A DNA stretch of 64,000 nucleotides, from positions 62,001 to 126,000 of the forward strand of contig NZ_BILX01000012.1 in assembly GCF_004000785.1 (NCBI RefSeq), written 5' to 3'. This document shows positions 24,450 to 32,736 of the stretch, one piece after another. Position numbers and translations under genes: made by a program. Origin of the DNA: Paenibacillus ehimensis NBRC 15659. Its GTDB lineage: Bacteria > Bacillota > Bacilli > Paenibacillales > NBRC-103111. Numbering within the stretch: the stretch's first letter is position 1; each line of letters starts with the position of its first letter. The notes under the pieces were generated by a model. The model did no database searches. It was not told the origin of the DNA and saw nothing but the letters and a program-made list of their open reading frames with translations.

Positions 24450-25721
24450 TCATAACGAAGCTTCTGCGCGATCCTTCTTCGCCGATCTGGCTTCGCGAAC
24501 GGCAAAGACGGCGACGAGCAGAAACGACAGCACCCCGTACAGCAGCACCATGAGCTGCAGCCCGATCGAATCCAGCAGCAGCCCCGTGCTCAGCAGAACG
24601 ACCTGGAACACGACGCGGTCGAGCATGCTGCGGAACGAGAAAAACCGGCCGTGGTACGCTTTCGGGATCTGCTTCTGGAACAAGGTCGACGCGGCCGGGA
24701 AAAATCCGCCCGCCGCCAAGCCGAACAATCCGAACGAAAGCAAAGCGCACAGCTTGGAATCGGCAAAATACAGCAGACACTGCGCCGCCGCCACGACCGC
24801 CGCAAACAGGAACAGGCGGTTCATCAAGCCGCCCCGGTCGGCCATCCATTTGACCAGAAAGCCGGCCAGAATGAAGCTGACCCCTTCCACGGCGTAAAGC
24901 AGCCCTTTCACCTGCGCATCGTGCTGCAGCTCGCTGATGTTGATGACCATCAGGTTGAACCCGCCGATGAACAGCGTCGGCACCAGCGTCAGCCAGAGCA
25001 CCGTCAGCACGGTCGGCTCCGAACGCAGCACCGGCAGCAGCGCCTTGAAGCCGCTTTGCTCCACAGGCGGCGCCTGTCCTGCCGGATCGCTGCCGCGGTT
25101 TTCAGCTTCCGCCGGCTCCCCGCCCGGTACGGCCGACGCCTCTTTCGCCTGCCGCTGGCCGGACTCGGGCACGTTCAGGAAGGCGGTAGACGCAAGCAGC
25201 GCCACATACGCCACGAAAGAGGCGACGTACAAGCCTTGCAGGCTCATCACGGTCAGCATCAGCCCGGCCAAGGTCGTCCCCAGAATACGCGCGATCGTAC
25301 CCGCGTTCATATGGACGCCGTTTAAGGCGAGCAGCTCCCGCTCCTTCACGATCAGCGGAATGACGGACTGCAAAGCCGGGAAATAGAAGGCGGCCGATAT
25401 TTGCAGCGTCACGGCGAACAGCACCATCCACCAGATGGAATCGAAATACAGCGCGACAAACATAAAGCAGACGCTGACAAGGCGGCCGGCACCCGAAAGC
25501 ATCAGCACCTTTTTCTTCGAGGTCGTGTCGATGACCCGCCCGGCCAGCGGACCGAACAGCACGCCGGCGAGCAGTCCGGCGAATAATATAAGCGACTTCA
25601 TGAAGTCGGAAGGTACCTTCTGCTGCATAAACTCCAAGTTGGCAATAATCGACATCCACAAGCCAAGCCCGGCGATAAACTCCCCCGCCAGGACAATCCA
25701 CACGTTCCGGTTCGTCCACAT
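24450..25721 (-). CDS. Major facilitator superfamily transporter
   Basis: A 423-residue inner-membrane carrier with about 12 helices. It starts MWTNRNVWIVLAGEFIAGLGLWMSIIANLEF; the loop between helices 2 and 3 carries GPLAGRVIDTTSKKKVLM, the MFS motif A region. A longer polar central loop (about 190-225) follows helix 6, as usual. The layout resembles the MFS_3 (EntS/YfiS-like) exporters. ATG 25721 has AAGGGAG upstream; the frame is open to 25811 without a ribosome site. The substrate is unknown and neighbours give no hint. Confidence 0.88.
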   Translation of the reverse strand: MWTNRNVWIVLAGEFIAGLGLWMSIIANLEFMQQKVPSDFMKSLILFAGLLAGVLFGPLAGRVIDTTSKKKVLMLSGAGRLVSVCFMFVALYFDSIWWMVLFAVTLQISAAFYFPALQSVIPLIVKERELLALNGVHMNAGTIARILGTTLAGLMLTVMSLQGLYVASFVAYVALLASTAFLNVPESGQRQAKEASAVPGGEPAEAENRGSDPAGQAPPVEQSGFKALLPVLRSEPTVLTVLWLTLVPTLFIGGFNLMVINISELQHDAQVKGLLYAVEGVSFILAGFLVKWMADRGGLMNRLFLFAAVVAAAQCLLYFADSKLCALLSFGLFGLAAGGFFPAASTLFQKQIPKAYHGRFFSFRSMLDRVVFQVVLLSTGLLLDSIGLQLMVLLYGVLSFLLVAVFAVREARSAKKDRAEASL

Positions 25722-25859
25722 ATACGGTTCTCCCTTATATTTGAAGCTGTCTCTGGATTGTATACCGAACCGGCCGAAAATGAAAGACTCGTCCGGCAAA
25801 ACCAAGCGCAAAGCCCATTCTCTCCGGTGCTCGAAGGGAATGGGCTTTGTACGGTATCG

Positions 25860-26939
25860 TTAATCCAACGGACGCTTCGGATGCTTTTTCATCGACTGGT
25901 GGATTTTTTTCCACCGGTCTTTCTCTGCCCGCTGCAAGCTCTTGTCTTCCTTACGGGCTTGGAACGCCAGCTCCTTCTGCAGCTTCACGTAGTTATGATA
26001 CCGTCCCCGGTCGAGCGTGCCGTTCTCCAGCGCTTCCTTCACCGCGCAGCCGGGCTCCTCCCGGTGCGTACAGTTGCCGAACCGGCAGTCCACGGCAAGC
26101 AGCTCCACGTCGCGGAAGGCGGCGTCAAGGCCGGATTCCGCCTCCCACAGCTGCAGCTCCCGCATTCCCGGCGTATCGATCAGCAGCGCGCCCCCGGGCA
26201 GCAGCACAAGCTCACGGTGGGTCGTCGTATGGCGACCCCGGCCGTCACCCTCGCGGATCTCCCCGGTATCCAAGATGGCCTCGCCGTAGAGCAGATTGGC
26301 CAGCGTGGATTTTCCGGCTCCCGAGGACCCGAGAAGGGCCACCGTCCGCCCCGGCTTCAGATAAGGGGCCAGCGCATCCAAGCCTTCGCCGCGCGCAGAG
26401 CTGATCGCATGCACCGGCACGCCCGGCGCCACGGCCTCCACAGCGGCCGTTTTGCCCGGCACGTCCTCGCACAGATCCGCTTTGCTGAGCAGCACGACGG
26501 GCGCCGCGCCGCTCTCGTAGGACAAGGTCAAGTAGCGTTCCAGCCGCCGCACATTAAAGTCCGCATTCAGCGCATGCACCAAAAATACCGTGTCGACATT
26601 GGCCGCGACGATCTGCTCCTCGACGGCACTCCCCGCCGCTTTGCGCGAAAACTTGCTATCCCGCGGAAGCACGGCGTGAACGATCGCACGCCCGTCCTCC
26701 ATCCGCGGTTGAAGCGCCACCCAATCGCCGACGGCGGGATAATTGGCCCGGCCCGCAGCTTGATGCCGGAGCCGCCCGGACACTTCGGCGAGCAGCTCTC
26801 CGCCAGCCGTAACGGCGCGGTAAACGTGCTTATGCTCCAAAATGATGCGCCCCGGCTCAAGTCCGGCCTCACGGTAAGAGGCGAACGCCTCCTCCCGCCG
26901 GTCGTTCCAGCCCCAATCGTGCAGATGGCATACGGTCAA
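25860..26939 (-). CDS. rsgA: Ribosome small-subunit-dependent GTPase RsgA
   Basis: A circularly permuted GTPase that helps mature the 30S subunit. About 359 residues: an N-terminal OB-fold (VGDWVALQPRME), then the permuted G-domain with G4 LLSKADL before G1 LLGSSGAGKSTL and G3 DTPGMREL, and a C-terminal zinc motif CRFGNCTHREEPGC. The start is taken as TTG 26939 because GGGAGG lies 7 bases upstream; the ATG at 26954 overlaps that ribosome site. The order G4-G1-G3 and the zinc knuckle make the family call firm. Confidence 0.95.
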   Translation of the reverse strand: MTVCHLHDWGWNDRREEAFASYREAGLEPGRIILEHKHVYRAVTAGGELLAEVSGRLRHQAAGRANYPAVGDWVALQPRMEDGRAIVHAVLPRDSKFSRKAAGSAVEEQIVAANVDTVFLVHALNADFNVRRLERYLTLSYESGAAPVVLLSKADLCEDVPGKTAAVEAVAPGVPVHAISSARGEGLDALAPYLKPGRTVALLGSSGAGKSTLANLLYGEAILDTGEIREGDGRGRHTTTHRELVLLPGGALLIDTPGMRELQLWEAESGLDAAFRDVELLAVDCRFGNCTHREEPGCAVKEALENGTLDRGRYHNYVKLQKELAFQARKEDKSLQRAEKDRWKKIHQSMKKHPKRPLD

Positions 26940-27067
26940 TTGTTTTCCTCCCATTCTTGTACCCGACAAAATTGATGTACCTTTTATTGTAATGAACCGG
27001 CACAGCCGCATCAAAGTAAAAAAAGACTTCTAATCATCTTCTACCGAAACCGGCCGTCAGCGGGAGT

Positions 27068-27112
27068 TTGTAACCTGATTGTAACTTTCTTGCCAGCCAT
27101 CCGTCCTATAAT
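27068..27112 (+). promoter_or_regulatory. Promoter with 11-bp-phased direct repeat
   Basis: TTGTAAC occurs at 27068-27074 and again at 27079-27085, eleven bases apart, 21 bases before a perfect TATAAT at 27107-27112. Repeats of this size and phase are typical of PhoB/OmpR-family activator sites. Confidence 0.5.
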
Positions 27113-27148
27113 CAAAGCATCAAGTCATACAACTTAGGAGGGACTTTT

Positions 27149-28273
27149 ATGAAAACACCGTTCAAATTATTGACCCTCGGTATCGCAGGAGCTTGCCTGC
27201 TGACAGCAGGCATCCCTGATTCCCTGGCAAGCGCCGAGCCTTCCTCCGCGAACGCTCCCGTCCAGGCCGTGCCGATCTCCGCAGCCGTTCAACAGGATGC
27301 CGTCAAGGTATCGGCCAAGCCCGTACAAGAGAAGACCGATTTGTACTCCGCGGACCTGAGCATCCCGGTTATCGAAGGGCTGAAAGATAAAAAGTATCAA
27401 GACCAGTTGAACGATATCCTGGAGCGTCATGCGATGAAAGACTTGGAGCTGCTGAAGAAGCAAGCGGAAAATGACGCAGCCGATGCCAAAAAATCGGGCT
27501 ACGAATTCAGACCGTACGAGGTCACCGTAACATACAAAGTGAAGGCCGGGGGCGGCACGGCCGATGCGGGCCTGTTCTCTATCGCCGTGACGACCTATAC
27601 GTATACGGGAGGAGCTCACGGTTTGCCGCGCACCGATACATACAACGTGCTGAATCAAGACACGGCGAAGCGGATCGAGCTGAAAGACCTGTTCGGCGCG
27701 GACTATAAGCAGACGATCGACAAACACATCAAGGATGAGATCGCCAAGCATCCCGACGATTATTTTAAAGACGGCTTCGAAGGCATCGACGATACACAGT
27801 CGTTCTATATCCACCAAGGCAGCGCCGTCATCGTCTTCGGGCCGTACGAGATCGCGCCTTACGCCGCAGGCATGCCGGAATTCACCATCCCGCTGCCCAA
27901 TCAAGCGCAGACACCGGGCGGCCGGACGCAGAAGCTTATCGTGAACGGCAGCGAGCTGTCCACCGTCGACGCAGCCGTTTACACGGACGCCAAAGGCACC
28001 GTGACCGTGCCTTTGCGGATCGTCGCCGAAGCCCTTGGCTACGAGCTGAAATGGAACGCCGAGCAGCAAGCCGTGGAGCTGCACAAGGGGGCCCAATGGA
28101 CGGTCGTGCGGACGGGCAAGGATGAGTACGTCATCAACAAAATGGCTCCGGTCTCCTTGGGCATCGCCCCGGCGATCAACAGCGAAGGCAAAATGTATGT
28201 GCCGCTGGCCTTTTTCTCGGACATCCTGAAGGCGGACGTGAAGTCCGAAGCCGGTACGATCACGATCCGTTAA
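27149..28273 (+). CDS. Secreted DUF4163/DUF3298 protein with copper-amine-oxidase-type stalk domain
   Basis: A 374-residue exported protein. A Sec signal peptide covers about residues 1-29. Residues 55-260 form a PdaC/RsiV-like module: DLYSADLSIPVIEGLKDKKYQD, then VTTYTYTGGAHGLPRTDTYN and LKDLFGADYKQTIDKHIKDEI, the DUF3298 signature. The C-terminal 110 residues are a Cu_amine_oxidN1-type domain (TVPLRIVAEALGYELKWN, MYVPLAFFSDIL), common as a surface stalk in Paenibacillus. AGGAGGG precedes the ATG. The related domain in PdaC binds deacetylase modules and in RsiV binds lysozyme, but here no catalytic domain is seen. Confidence 0.85.
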   Translation: MKTPFKLLTLGIAGACLLTAGIPDSLASAEPSSANAPVQAVPISAAVQQDAVKVSAKPVQEKTDLYSADLSIPVIEGLKDKKYQDQLNDILERHAMKDLELLKKQAENDAADAKKSGYEFRPYEVTVTYKVKAGGGTADAGLFSIAVTTYTYTGGAHGLPRTDTYNVLNQDTAKRIELKDLFGADYKQTIDKHIKDEIAKHPDDYFKDGFEGIDDTQSFYIHQGSAVIVFGPYEIAPYAAGMPEFTIPLPNQAQTPGGRTQKLIVNGSELSTVDAAVYTDAKGTVTVPLRIVAEALGYELKWNAEQQAVELHKGAQWTVVRTGKDEYVINKMAPVSLGIAPAINSEGKMYVPLAFFSDILKADVKSEAGTITIR

Positions 28274-28296
28274 TGTTGATTCCCCTATAGACCATG

Positions 28297-28325
28297 AAAG
28301 AGCGCTTAACGGCGCTCTTTTGCTT
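28297..28325 (+). terminator. Terminator of the DUF3298 gene
   Basis: AAAGAGCGC and GCGCTCTTT pair around TTAACG, continuing into TTTTGCTTT. Confidence 0.85.
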
Positions 28326-28447
28326 TACTTCATAATGGTTAAAAAGCAACTGGACGCCCTGATAAAAAGGATTCGGCTGCACGTGCGGAGAATTAGGCAT
28401 GAACACCAAACCACATCAAATCGGGAACAAAGGACGGCTGCACTTTT

Positions 28448-29389
28448 ATGAAACTCGACCGGCTGCTGGCCATCACCATGCTGCTGCTTAACCGCAAACG
28501 GGTAAGCGCCAAGGAATTGTCCGAGCGCTTCGAAGTGTCGCTGCGGACGGTATATCGGGATATCGAAGCGATCAACCAAGCGGGGATTCCGATCATTTCT
28601 TACGCCGGTCAGACCGGCGGTTACGAGATTACGGACCGCTACCGGCTGGACCGTCAGCTCCTGTCCTTCGACGAACTCCAGTCGCTCATCGTTGCGCTGC
28701 GCGGCATGCAGACCACTTTGGACGACCGGCATTTCGGCAGTCTGCTGGACAAAGTCGGCGCGCTTTTGGCGAAATCCGAGCAAGGAAGCGTTAAGGACGC
28801 CTCCAAGCAGATCATCATCGATATGAACCCCTGGAGGAACGGCACCGCCGACAAAGAAAAGCTGGAAACGCTACGGCAAGCGATCCGGGAAAACCGGCTT
28901 ACTGCCTTCGAGTATACGAACGGGAAAGGAGAGCAGGCCGAGCGTCTGTGCGAACCGATGAGCGTGGTGCTCAAAGGCTACGTGTGGTACATGTACGGCT
29001 ATTGCCGGCTGCGGGAAGATTTTCGGATATTCAGATTGTCCCGGATGCGGAATTTGCAGGCCGGAATGGAGACGTTCGAACGCCGTCAGCTGCCGGCGGA
29101 AGATCTGGACAGCCGCTGGACGCGGCGCGACTCCCCCCATTCCGTGAACCTCGTGCTGCAATTCACCCCGAAGGTCCGGGTTCCGGTGGAGGATTATTAC
29201 AAGCCCGAGCAAATCGAGTACGGCCCGGACGGGACGCTCATCGTTCGCGCTTCCCATCCGGACGCGCCCTGGACGTACGCCCATCTGCTGTCGTACGGCG
29301 CCAATGTGAAGGTGCTCGAGCCGGAAGCCGTTGCCCGTCGGGTGCAGGAGGAGGCGCTCGCCATTGCGCGGCTCTACGGGCAACCCTGA
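28448..29389 (+). CDS. YafY-type HTH-WYL transcriptional regulator
   Basis: A 313-residue regulator. The N-terminal winged helix reads RLLAITMLLLNRKRVSAKELSERFEVSLRTVYRDIEAI. A WYL domain spans about residues 140-220, with the motif as VLKGYVWYMYGYCRLREDFRIFRLSRM, followed by a WCX-type C-terminal segment. WYL proteins sense nucleic acids or small ligands and often control stress or defence genes. A palindrome straddles its stop codon and overlaps the promoter of the DinB gene 72 bases downstream, so DinB is its likely target. Confidence 0.9.
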   Translation: MKLDRLLAITMLLLNRKRVSAKELSERFEVSLRTVYRDIEAINQAGIPIISYAGQTGGYEITDRYRLDRQLLSFDELQSLIVALRGMQTTLDDRHFGSLLDKVGALLAKSEQGSVKDASKQIIIDMNPWRNGTADKEKLETLRQAIRENRLTAFEYTNGKGEQAERLCEPMSVVLKGYVWYMYGYCRLREDFRIFRLSRMRNLQAGMETFERRQLPAEDLDSRWTRRDSPHSVNLVLQFTPKVRVPVEDYYKPEQIEYGPDGTLIVRASHPDAPWTYAHLLSYGANVKVLEPEAVARRVQEEALAIARLYGQP

Positions 29390-29425
29390 CATACAGTTGT
29401 CAGGGAATCCATGCTATTGTAAAGA
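29384..29425 (+). promoter_or_regulatory. dinB promoter overlapped by palindromic operator
   Basis: CCCTGACA-TACAGT-TGTCAGGG (29384-29405) is a perfect dyad. TTGTCA (29397-29402) and TAAAGA (29420-29425), 17 bases apart, form a plausible sigma-A promoter whose -35 lies within the dyad, so a bound protein would block it. Confidence 0.6.
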
Positions 29426-29461
29426 GGTACGCTAAATTGCGAGCGCAGGGAGGAATACGAG

Positions 29462-29962
29462 ATGTTTGTCAAAACAGCCGATTTTATAGCCGAATGGCAG
29501 CAAGAAGCTGCCGCTACACAGAGAGTCATGGATACCTTGACCGACGAAGCCCTGAACCAAGCAGTTACTCCGGACCATCGGACGCTCGGACAGCTTGCCT
29601 GGCACCTGACGACGACGGTGCATGAGATGCTGTCGCGGACCGGCCTGGAATTCGCATCGGCCGGAGACGATCAGCATGCGCCGGCCTCGGCGGCTGCGAT
29701 CGCCGAAGCTTACCGGAACGCCTCTCAAGCGGCATGGAATGCCGTCCAAACCCAGTGGACGGACGCCAAGCTGGCAGAAACGACGGAGATGTACGGCGAT
29801 ACGTGGCCGAACGGCCTGACCTTGCGGATTTTGATCCAGCATCAGATTCATCACCGGGGCCAAATGACGGTCCTGATGCGCCAAGCCGGGCTCAGAGTTC
29901 CGGATATTTACGGCCCGACGCGGGAGGATTGGCTGGAGAGAGGTATGCAGCCGCTTGTGTGA
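29462..29962 (+). CDS. DinB-family (YfiT-like) putative metal-dependent protein
   Basis: A 166-residue four-helix-bundle protein. The DinB metal-site histidines are visible: His in LGQLAWHLTTTVHEM and the pair in LIQHQIHHRGQMTVLMRQ. The final segment LRVPDIYGPTREDW is also typical. The family includes thiol-dependent transferases and many damage- or stress-induced proteins of unknown reaction. GGGAGG precedes the ATG. It follows the WYL regulator and probably is its regulated partner. Confidence 0.9.
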   Translation: MFVKTADFIAEWQQEAAATQRVMDTLTDEALNQAVTPDHRTLGQLAWHLTTTVHEMLSRTGLEFASAGDDQHAPASAAAIAEAYRNASQAAWNAVQTQWTDAKLAETTEMYGDTWPNGLTLRILIQHQIHHRGQMTVLMRQAGLRVPDIYGPTREDWLERGMQPLV

Positions 29963-30112
29963 CTGAGGCTGTGCTGCATGTCCATAGGAAAGAGCAGACA
30001 ATTTTAATCCAAATGCCCGCCGGAAAACGCTCCTTTATGACCCGCCGCCGTATTCCGGCATCTCCGCTAACGCACATTTTCCCGCCCACCCAATCAAGGA
30101 GCCTGTGACCAT

Positions 30113-30121
30113 CATAAGGTA
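30113..30121 (+). promoter_or_regulatory. Candidate sporulation-sigma -10 element
   Basis: CATAAGGTA fits the sigma-E/sigma-K -10 consensus CATANNNTA, 30 bases before the YjcZ-type start at 30152. A matching -35 is not clear. Confidence 0.35.
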
Positions 30122-30151
30122 TACTAGGTCACACGGAAGGAGGATGGATGT

Positions 30152-30250
30152 ATGAGCTGCGTAAAAGGGTTCGGCGGTTTTACTTCTACGGGCGTAATCC
30201 TCGTATTGTTTATTTTGTTGGTAATCGTATCTTGTGCTTTCTGGATCTAA
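30152..30250 (+). CDS. YjcZ-family sporulation protein (second copy)
   Basis: A 32-residue protein: a short polar start MSCVKGFGG, then one transmembrane helix TSTGVILVLFILLVIVS and an aromatic end. The stretch GGFTSTGVILVLFILLVIV is identical to that of the protein at 16204-16329, so they are paralogues. GGAAGGAGG lies just upstream, and a terminator follows. Family members are small spore- or sporulation-associated membrane proteins. Confidence 0.88.
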   Translation: MSCVKGFGGFTSTGVILVLFILLVIVSCAFWI

Positions 30251-30263
30251 TTTCGGGGCACAA

Positions 30264-30290
30264 GGCCCGGGCCGCGGCCTGGGCTTTTTT
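30264..30290 (+). terminator. Terminator of the second YjcZ gene
   Basis: GCCCGGGCC pairs with GGCCTGGGC (one G-T pair) around GC, followed by TTTTTT. Confidence 0.85.
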
Positions 30291-30390
30291 ATTCAAGCAC
30301 AAGCATATGGGAGGGGGGCTCGCTGCGAATCCCCCTTTTTGGCGTTCCTTTATAAATGAATGAAACCCGCTTCAGGCTGTACACATTCGC

Positions 30391-31263
30391 TCATGGCTTC
30401 AGCAGACGGATAAACGCCAGCAGCGGCTGCGACATCCATTTCTTGGGATGGACGAACAGCTGCAGATCGAACCGGATATCGGGATGGGCAAAAGGCAGCA
30501 CCTTGAGGCGCCCACGCCGTACCTCCTCTTCGACGACGATCTGCGGAAGAAGGGCCACGCCGAGCCCGTTCATCACGCACTGCTTGATCGCCTCCGGGTT
30601 GCCCAGCTCAAAGCGGATGTGAAACGAGATGTTGTGCGCTCTTAATACGTTCTCGAACATGCCCCGGTAATTGCAGCTTTCCTCCGACATGATCAGCTCG
30701 GCTCCGTTCAAATGATCCACGCTTACACCGCCGGAACGCTGCGTGAGCGGATGGCCGGGCGGCGCGATCAGCACCAGAGGCTCTTCCCGGATCGTCTCGC
30801 AGCGAAGAGCCGGGTCAACCGGCTTGCCGTCGAGCAGCAGACCGATATCGAACTCTCCCTCCTTCACTTTGCTGACGATCAGCGACTCGCGTTCCGCTTG
30901 GATATGAATGTTCAGTTCGGGAAACCGTTCCCTCAGCTGCTGCAAATAAGGAGGAAGGTAGTAGGCCGCCAGCGAATCGATGGTGCCGATCGTCAACGTC
31001 CCGCCAACCTGATTCCCGACGATTTCTTTGGACTGGGCATACAGATCCAGCATCTGCACGGCGAGCTTCAGCAGCACTTCACCGGGCGGGGTAAGCCGAA
31101 GCTGCCTGCCATGACGCTCGAACAAGGAAACGCCGTATTCCCGCTCCAGCTTCTGAATCTGCATCGTGACGCTGGATTGCGCATAGCCAAGCTCCTCAGC
31201 AGCCCGGGTAAAGCTTTGACGTTTAGCCACCTCGCGAAACGTCTGGAGATACGTCAGTTCCAT
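30391..31263 (-). CDS. LysR-family transcriptional regulator
   Basis: A 290-residue regulator. The N-terminal HTH is MELTYLQTFREVAKRQSFTRAAEELGYAQSSVTMQIQKLE, followed by the linker LFERHGRQLRLTPPGEVLL and a substrate-binding domain (GTLTIGTIDSLAAYYLPPYLQQL). ATG 31263 begins the conserved HTH; the frame continues to 31308 without support. It is divergent from dapA, the usual layout for a LysR protein and its target. A dyad ATCAAT-ATT-ATTGAT is just upstream of the start. Confidence 0.92.
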   Translation of the reverse strand: MELTYLQTFREVAKRQSFTRAAEELGYAQSSVTMQIQKLEREYGVSLFERHGRQLRLTPPGEVLLKLAVQMLDLYAQSKEIVGNQVGGTLTIGTIDSLAAYYLPPYLQQLRERFPELNIHIQAERESLIVSKVKEGEFDIGLLLDGKPVDPALRCETIREEPLVLIAPPGHPLTQRSGGVSVDHLNGAELIMSEESCNYRGMFENVLRAHNISFHIRFELGNPEAIKQCVMNGLGVALLPQIVVEEEVRRGRLKVLPFAHPDIRFDLQLFVHPKKWMSQPLLAFIRLLKP

Positions 31264-31281
31264 GTGATCTTCGCCCCTATT

Positions 31282-31296
31282 ATCAATATTATTGAT
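31282..31296. promoter_or_regulatory. Candidate LysR operator dyad
   Basis: ATCAAT, three bases, ATTGAT: a 15-bp dyad with the T/A spacing seen in LysR sites, in the 127-base region between the divergent lysR-type gene and dapA, 19 bases from the regulator start. Confidence 0.4.
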
Positions 31297-31390
31297 GATG
31301 ATTATCACTTATTATAACTAACTCCGATGATTCGATCCATGGTAAAGTAGAGCCAAGAAAATTATTCGACTCCATGGAGGAATGTAAAAA

Positions 31391-32263
31391 ATGCTAACCC
31401 AAGAGCAGCTAACTGGTGTTTACGTCCCGATCGTCACCCCGTTCGACAGCAACGGCGCCGTAGATTTAACTTCATTCGAGCGGCATGTTCGCTGGCTTGC
31501 GGACCGCGGCATCCATGGCCTGATCGTCAACGGGACGACGGGAGAATCGCCGACGGTAGCATGGGAAGAAGTCGAAGCTTTGGTCAAGACCGCAAAGAAC
31601 GCCGTAGGCGGGAAACTGCCGGTGATTGTCGGTACCGGAACGAACGATACCGCCTCGACCGTGAAGCGCACGGAGCTTGCCGGACAGCTTGGCGCGGATG
31701 CCGTGCTTGTCGTTGTCCCCTACTATAACCGCCCGTCGCAGGAAGGCATCGCCGCCCATTTCCGCAAAGCGGCGGAGGTCGGCATTCCCGTCATCGCCTA
31801 CGACAACCCGTCCCGTACCGGGGTGGGGCTTACGGCACAGACGGCCGGGACCGTTCTGGAGCTGGACGGGGTGATCGGTCTGAAGGACAGCTCCGGCGGC
31901 ATTCAGCTGCTGACGGAATTGTCCCGCTCAAGCAGCAAGCCGGTGCTGTGCGGCGACGATTCCTTCGCTTACGCAATGCTTTGCTGCGGGGCCAAGGGCG
32001 GCATCCTCACCGCTTCCAACGTGGTGCCGGAAGCATTCGTCGAAATGCACCGGCGGTTCGCCGAAGGAGACTTGAACGGAGCAAAACAAACGTTCGAGGG
32101 GCTGCTTCCGCTCATTCGGCTTCTTTTCCAAGAATCCAATCCGGCCCCGGTCAAGTGGGTTCTGGCTCGGCAGGGCATTATCGCCTCGGAGGGTCTCCGC
32201 CTCCCGATGACCGGCATCAGCGCGAAGCTCCGGCAGGAGCTCGAAGCGTATTTGAGCCGGTAA
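31391..32263 (+). CDS. dapA: 4-hydroxy-tetrahydrodipicolinate synthase family protein
   Basis: A 290-residue class I aldolase of the DapA/NAL family. In lysine and dipicolinate synthesis it joins pyruvate and aspartate semialdehyde. The NGTTGESPT motif lies near 47-55, the catalytic Tyr in VVVPYYNRPS, and the Schiff-base Lys in VIGLKDSSGG (about 164). YDNPSRTG replaces the more common YNVPGRTG, so a related pyruvate aldolase activity cannot be excluded. GGAGGAATG precedes the ATG. No other lysine-pathway gene is adjacent; its only partner is the divergent LysR regulator. Confidence 0.85.
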   Translation: MLTQEQLTGVYVPIVTPFDSNGAVDLTSFERHVRWLADRGIHGLIVNGTTGESPTVAWEEVEALVKTAKNAVGGKLPVIVGTGTNDTASTVKRTELAGQLGADAVLVVVPYYNRPSQEGIAAHFRKAAEVGIPVIAYDNPSRTGVGLTAQTAGTVLELDGVIGLKDSSGGIQLLTELSRSSSKPVLCGDDSFAYAMLCCGAKGGILTASNVVPEAFVEMHRRFAEGDLNGAKQTFEGLLPLIRLLFQESNPAPVKWVLARQGIIASEGLRLPMTGISAKLRQELEAYLSR

Positions 32264-32312
32264 GCCGGCACAATAAACCGACGGTCCGGGCAACAACAAC
32301 CGTCAGACGCAC

Positions 32313-32347
32313 GAAAAAGCCCTCCGCTGTAAGCGGAGGGCTTTTTC
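32313..32347. terminator. Bidirectional terminator
   Basis: GAAAAAGCCCTCCGCT and AGCGGAGGGCTTTTTC pair perfectly around GTA between dapA and the small minus-strand gene. A and T runs flank both sides. Confidence 0.92.
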
Positions 32348-32356
32348 GGACCCAGC

Positions 32357-32461
32357 CTAATGTTTCATACGGAAAAACAAATCGATAAACGCCCCGCCAA
32401 CGAGCCAGTAGCTAACGATGCAGCTGAGCACGATGAGGATAACGTTCTTCAAAAACTTCAT
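32357..32461 (-). CDS. Small single-helix membrane protein
   Basis: A 34-residue product starting MKFLKNVILIVLSCIVSYWLV, which is one hydrophobic helix with a basic N-terminus and a short polar end (FFRMKH). GGAG lies 9 bases before ATG 32461, and a strong terminator follows. The frame runs further upstream to 32581, but that part has no protein-like character. I do not recognise it. Confidence 0.5.
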   Translation of the reverse strand: MKFLKNVILIVLSCIVSYWLVGGAFIDLFFRMKH

Positions 32462-32651
32462 TTCTTCAACTCCAATATCATTTAGGTTCGCCCGCGATAG
32501 AAGCGCCGTGCTTCCTCCCCGCTTCCGGCGTACGGTGCCTAAGTGCGGCTCCAGTTGTCTTTGGACAGAAGGGACCGTCACCTATTAGACGATGGAACCT
32601 GGCAATAAGTTTCAAACTATAATCTTACAGCAAAAACCCCGGGAACGCCAA

Positions 32652-32702
32652 GCGCCGCCAGCGCTTCTGTACCAAGGCAAGGTACAAAGCCGCTGACGGC
32701 GA
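32652..32702 (-). terminator. Terminator of glutamate dehydrogenase gene
   Basis: On the minus strand CGCCGTCAGCGG pairs with CGCTGGCGGCG, with an inner TTTGTACC/GGTACA stem. A GGTTTTTG stretch lies about 20 bases later. Confidence 0.65.
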
Positions 32703-32736
32703 CTGTTTTATGGCATATGGAATTCAGGCGCTCCGC

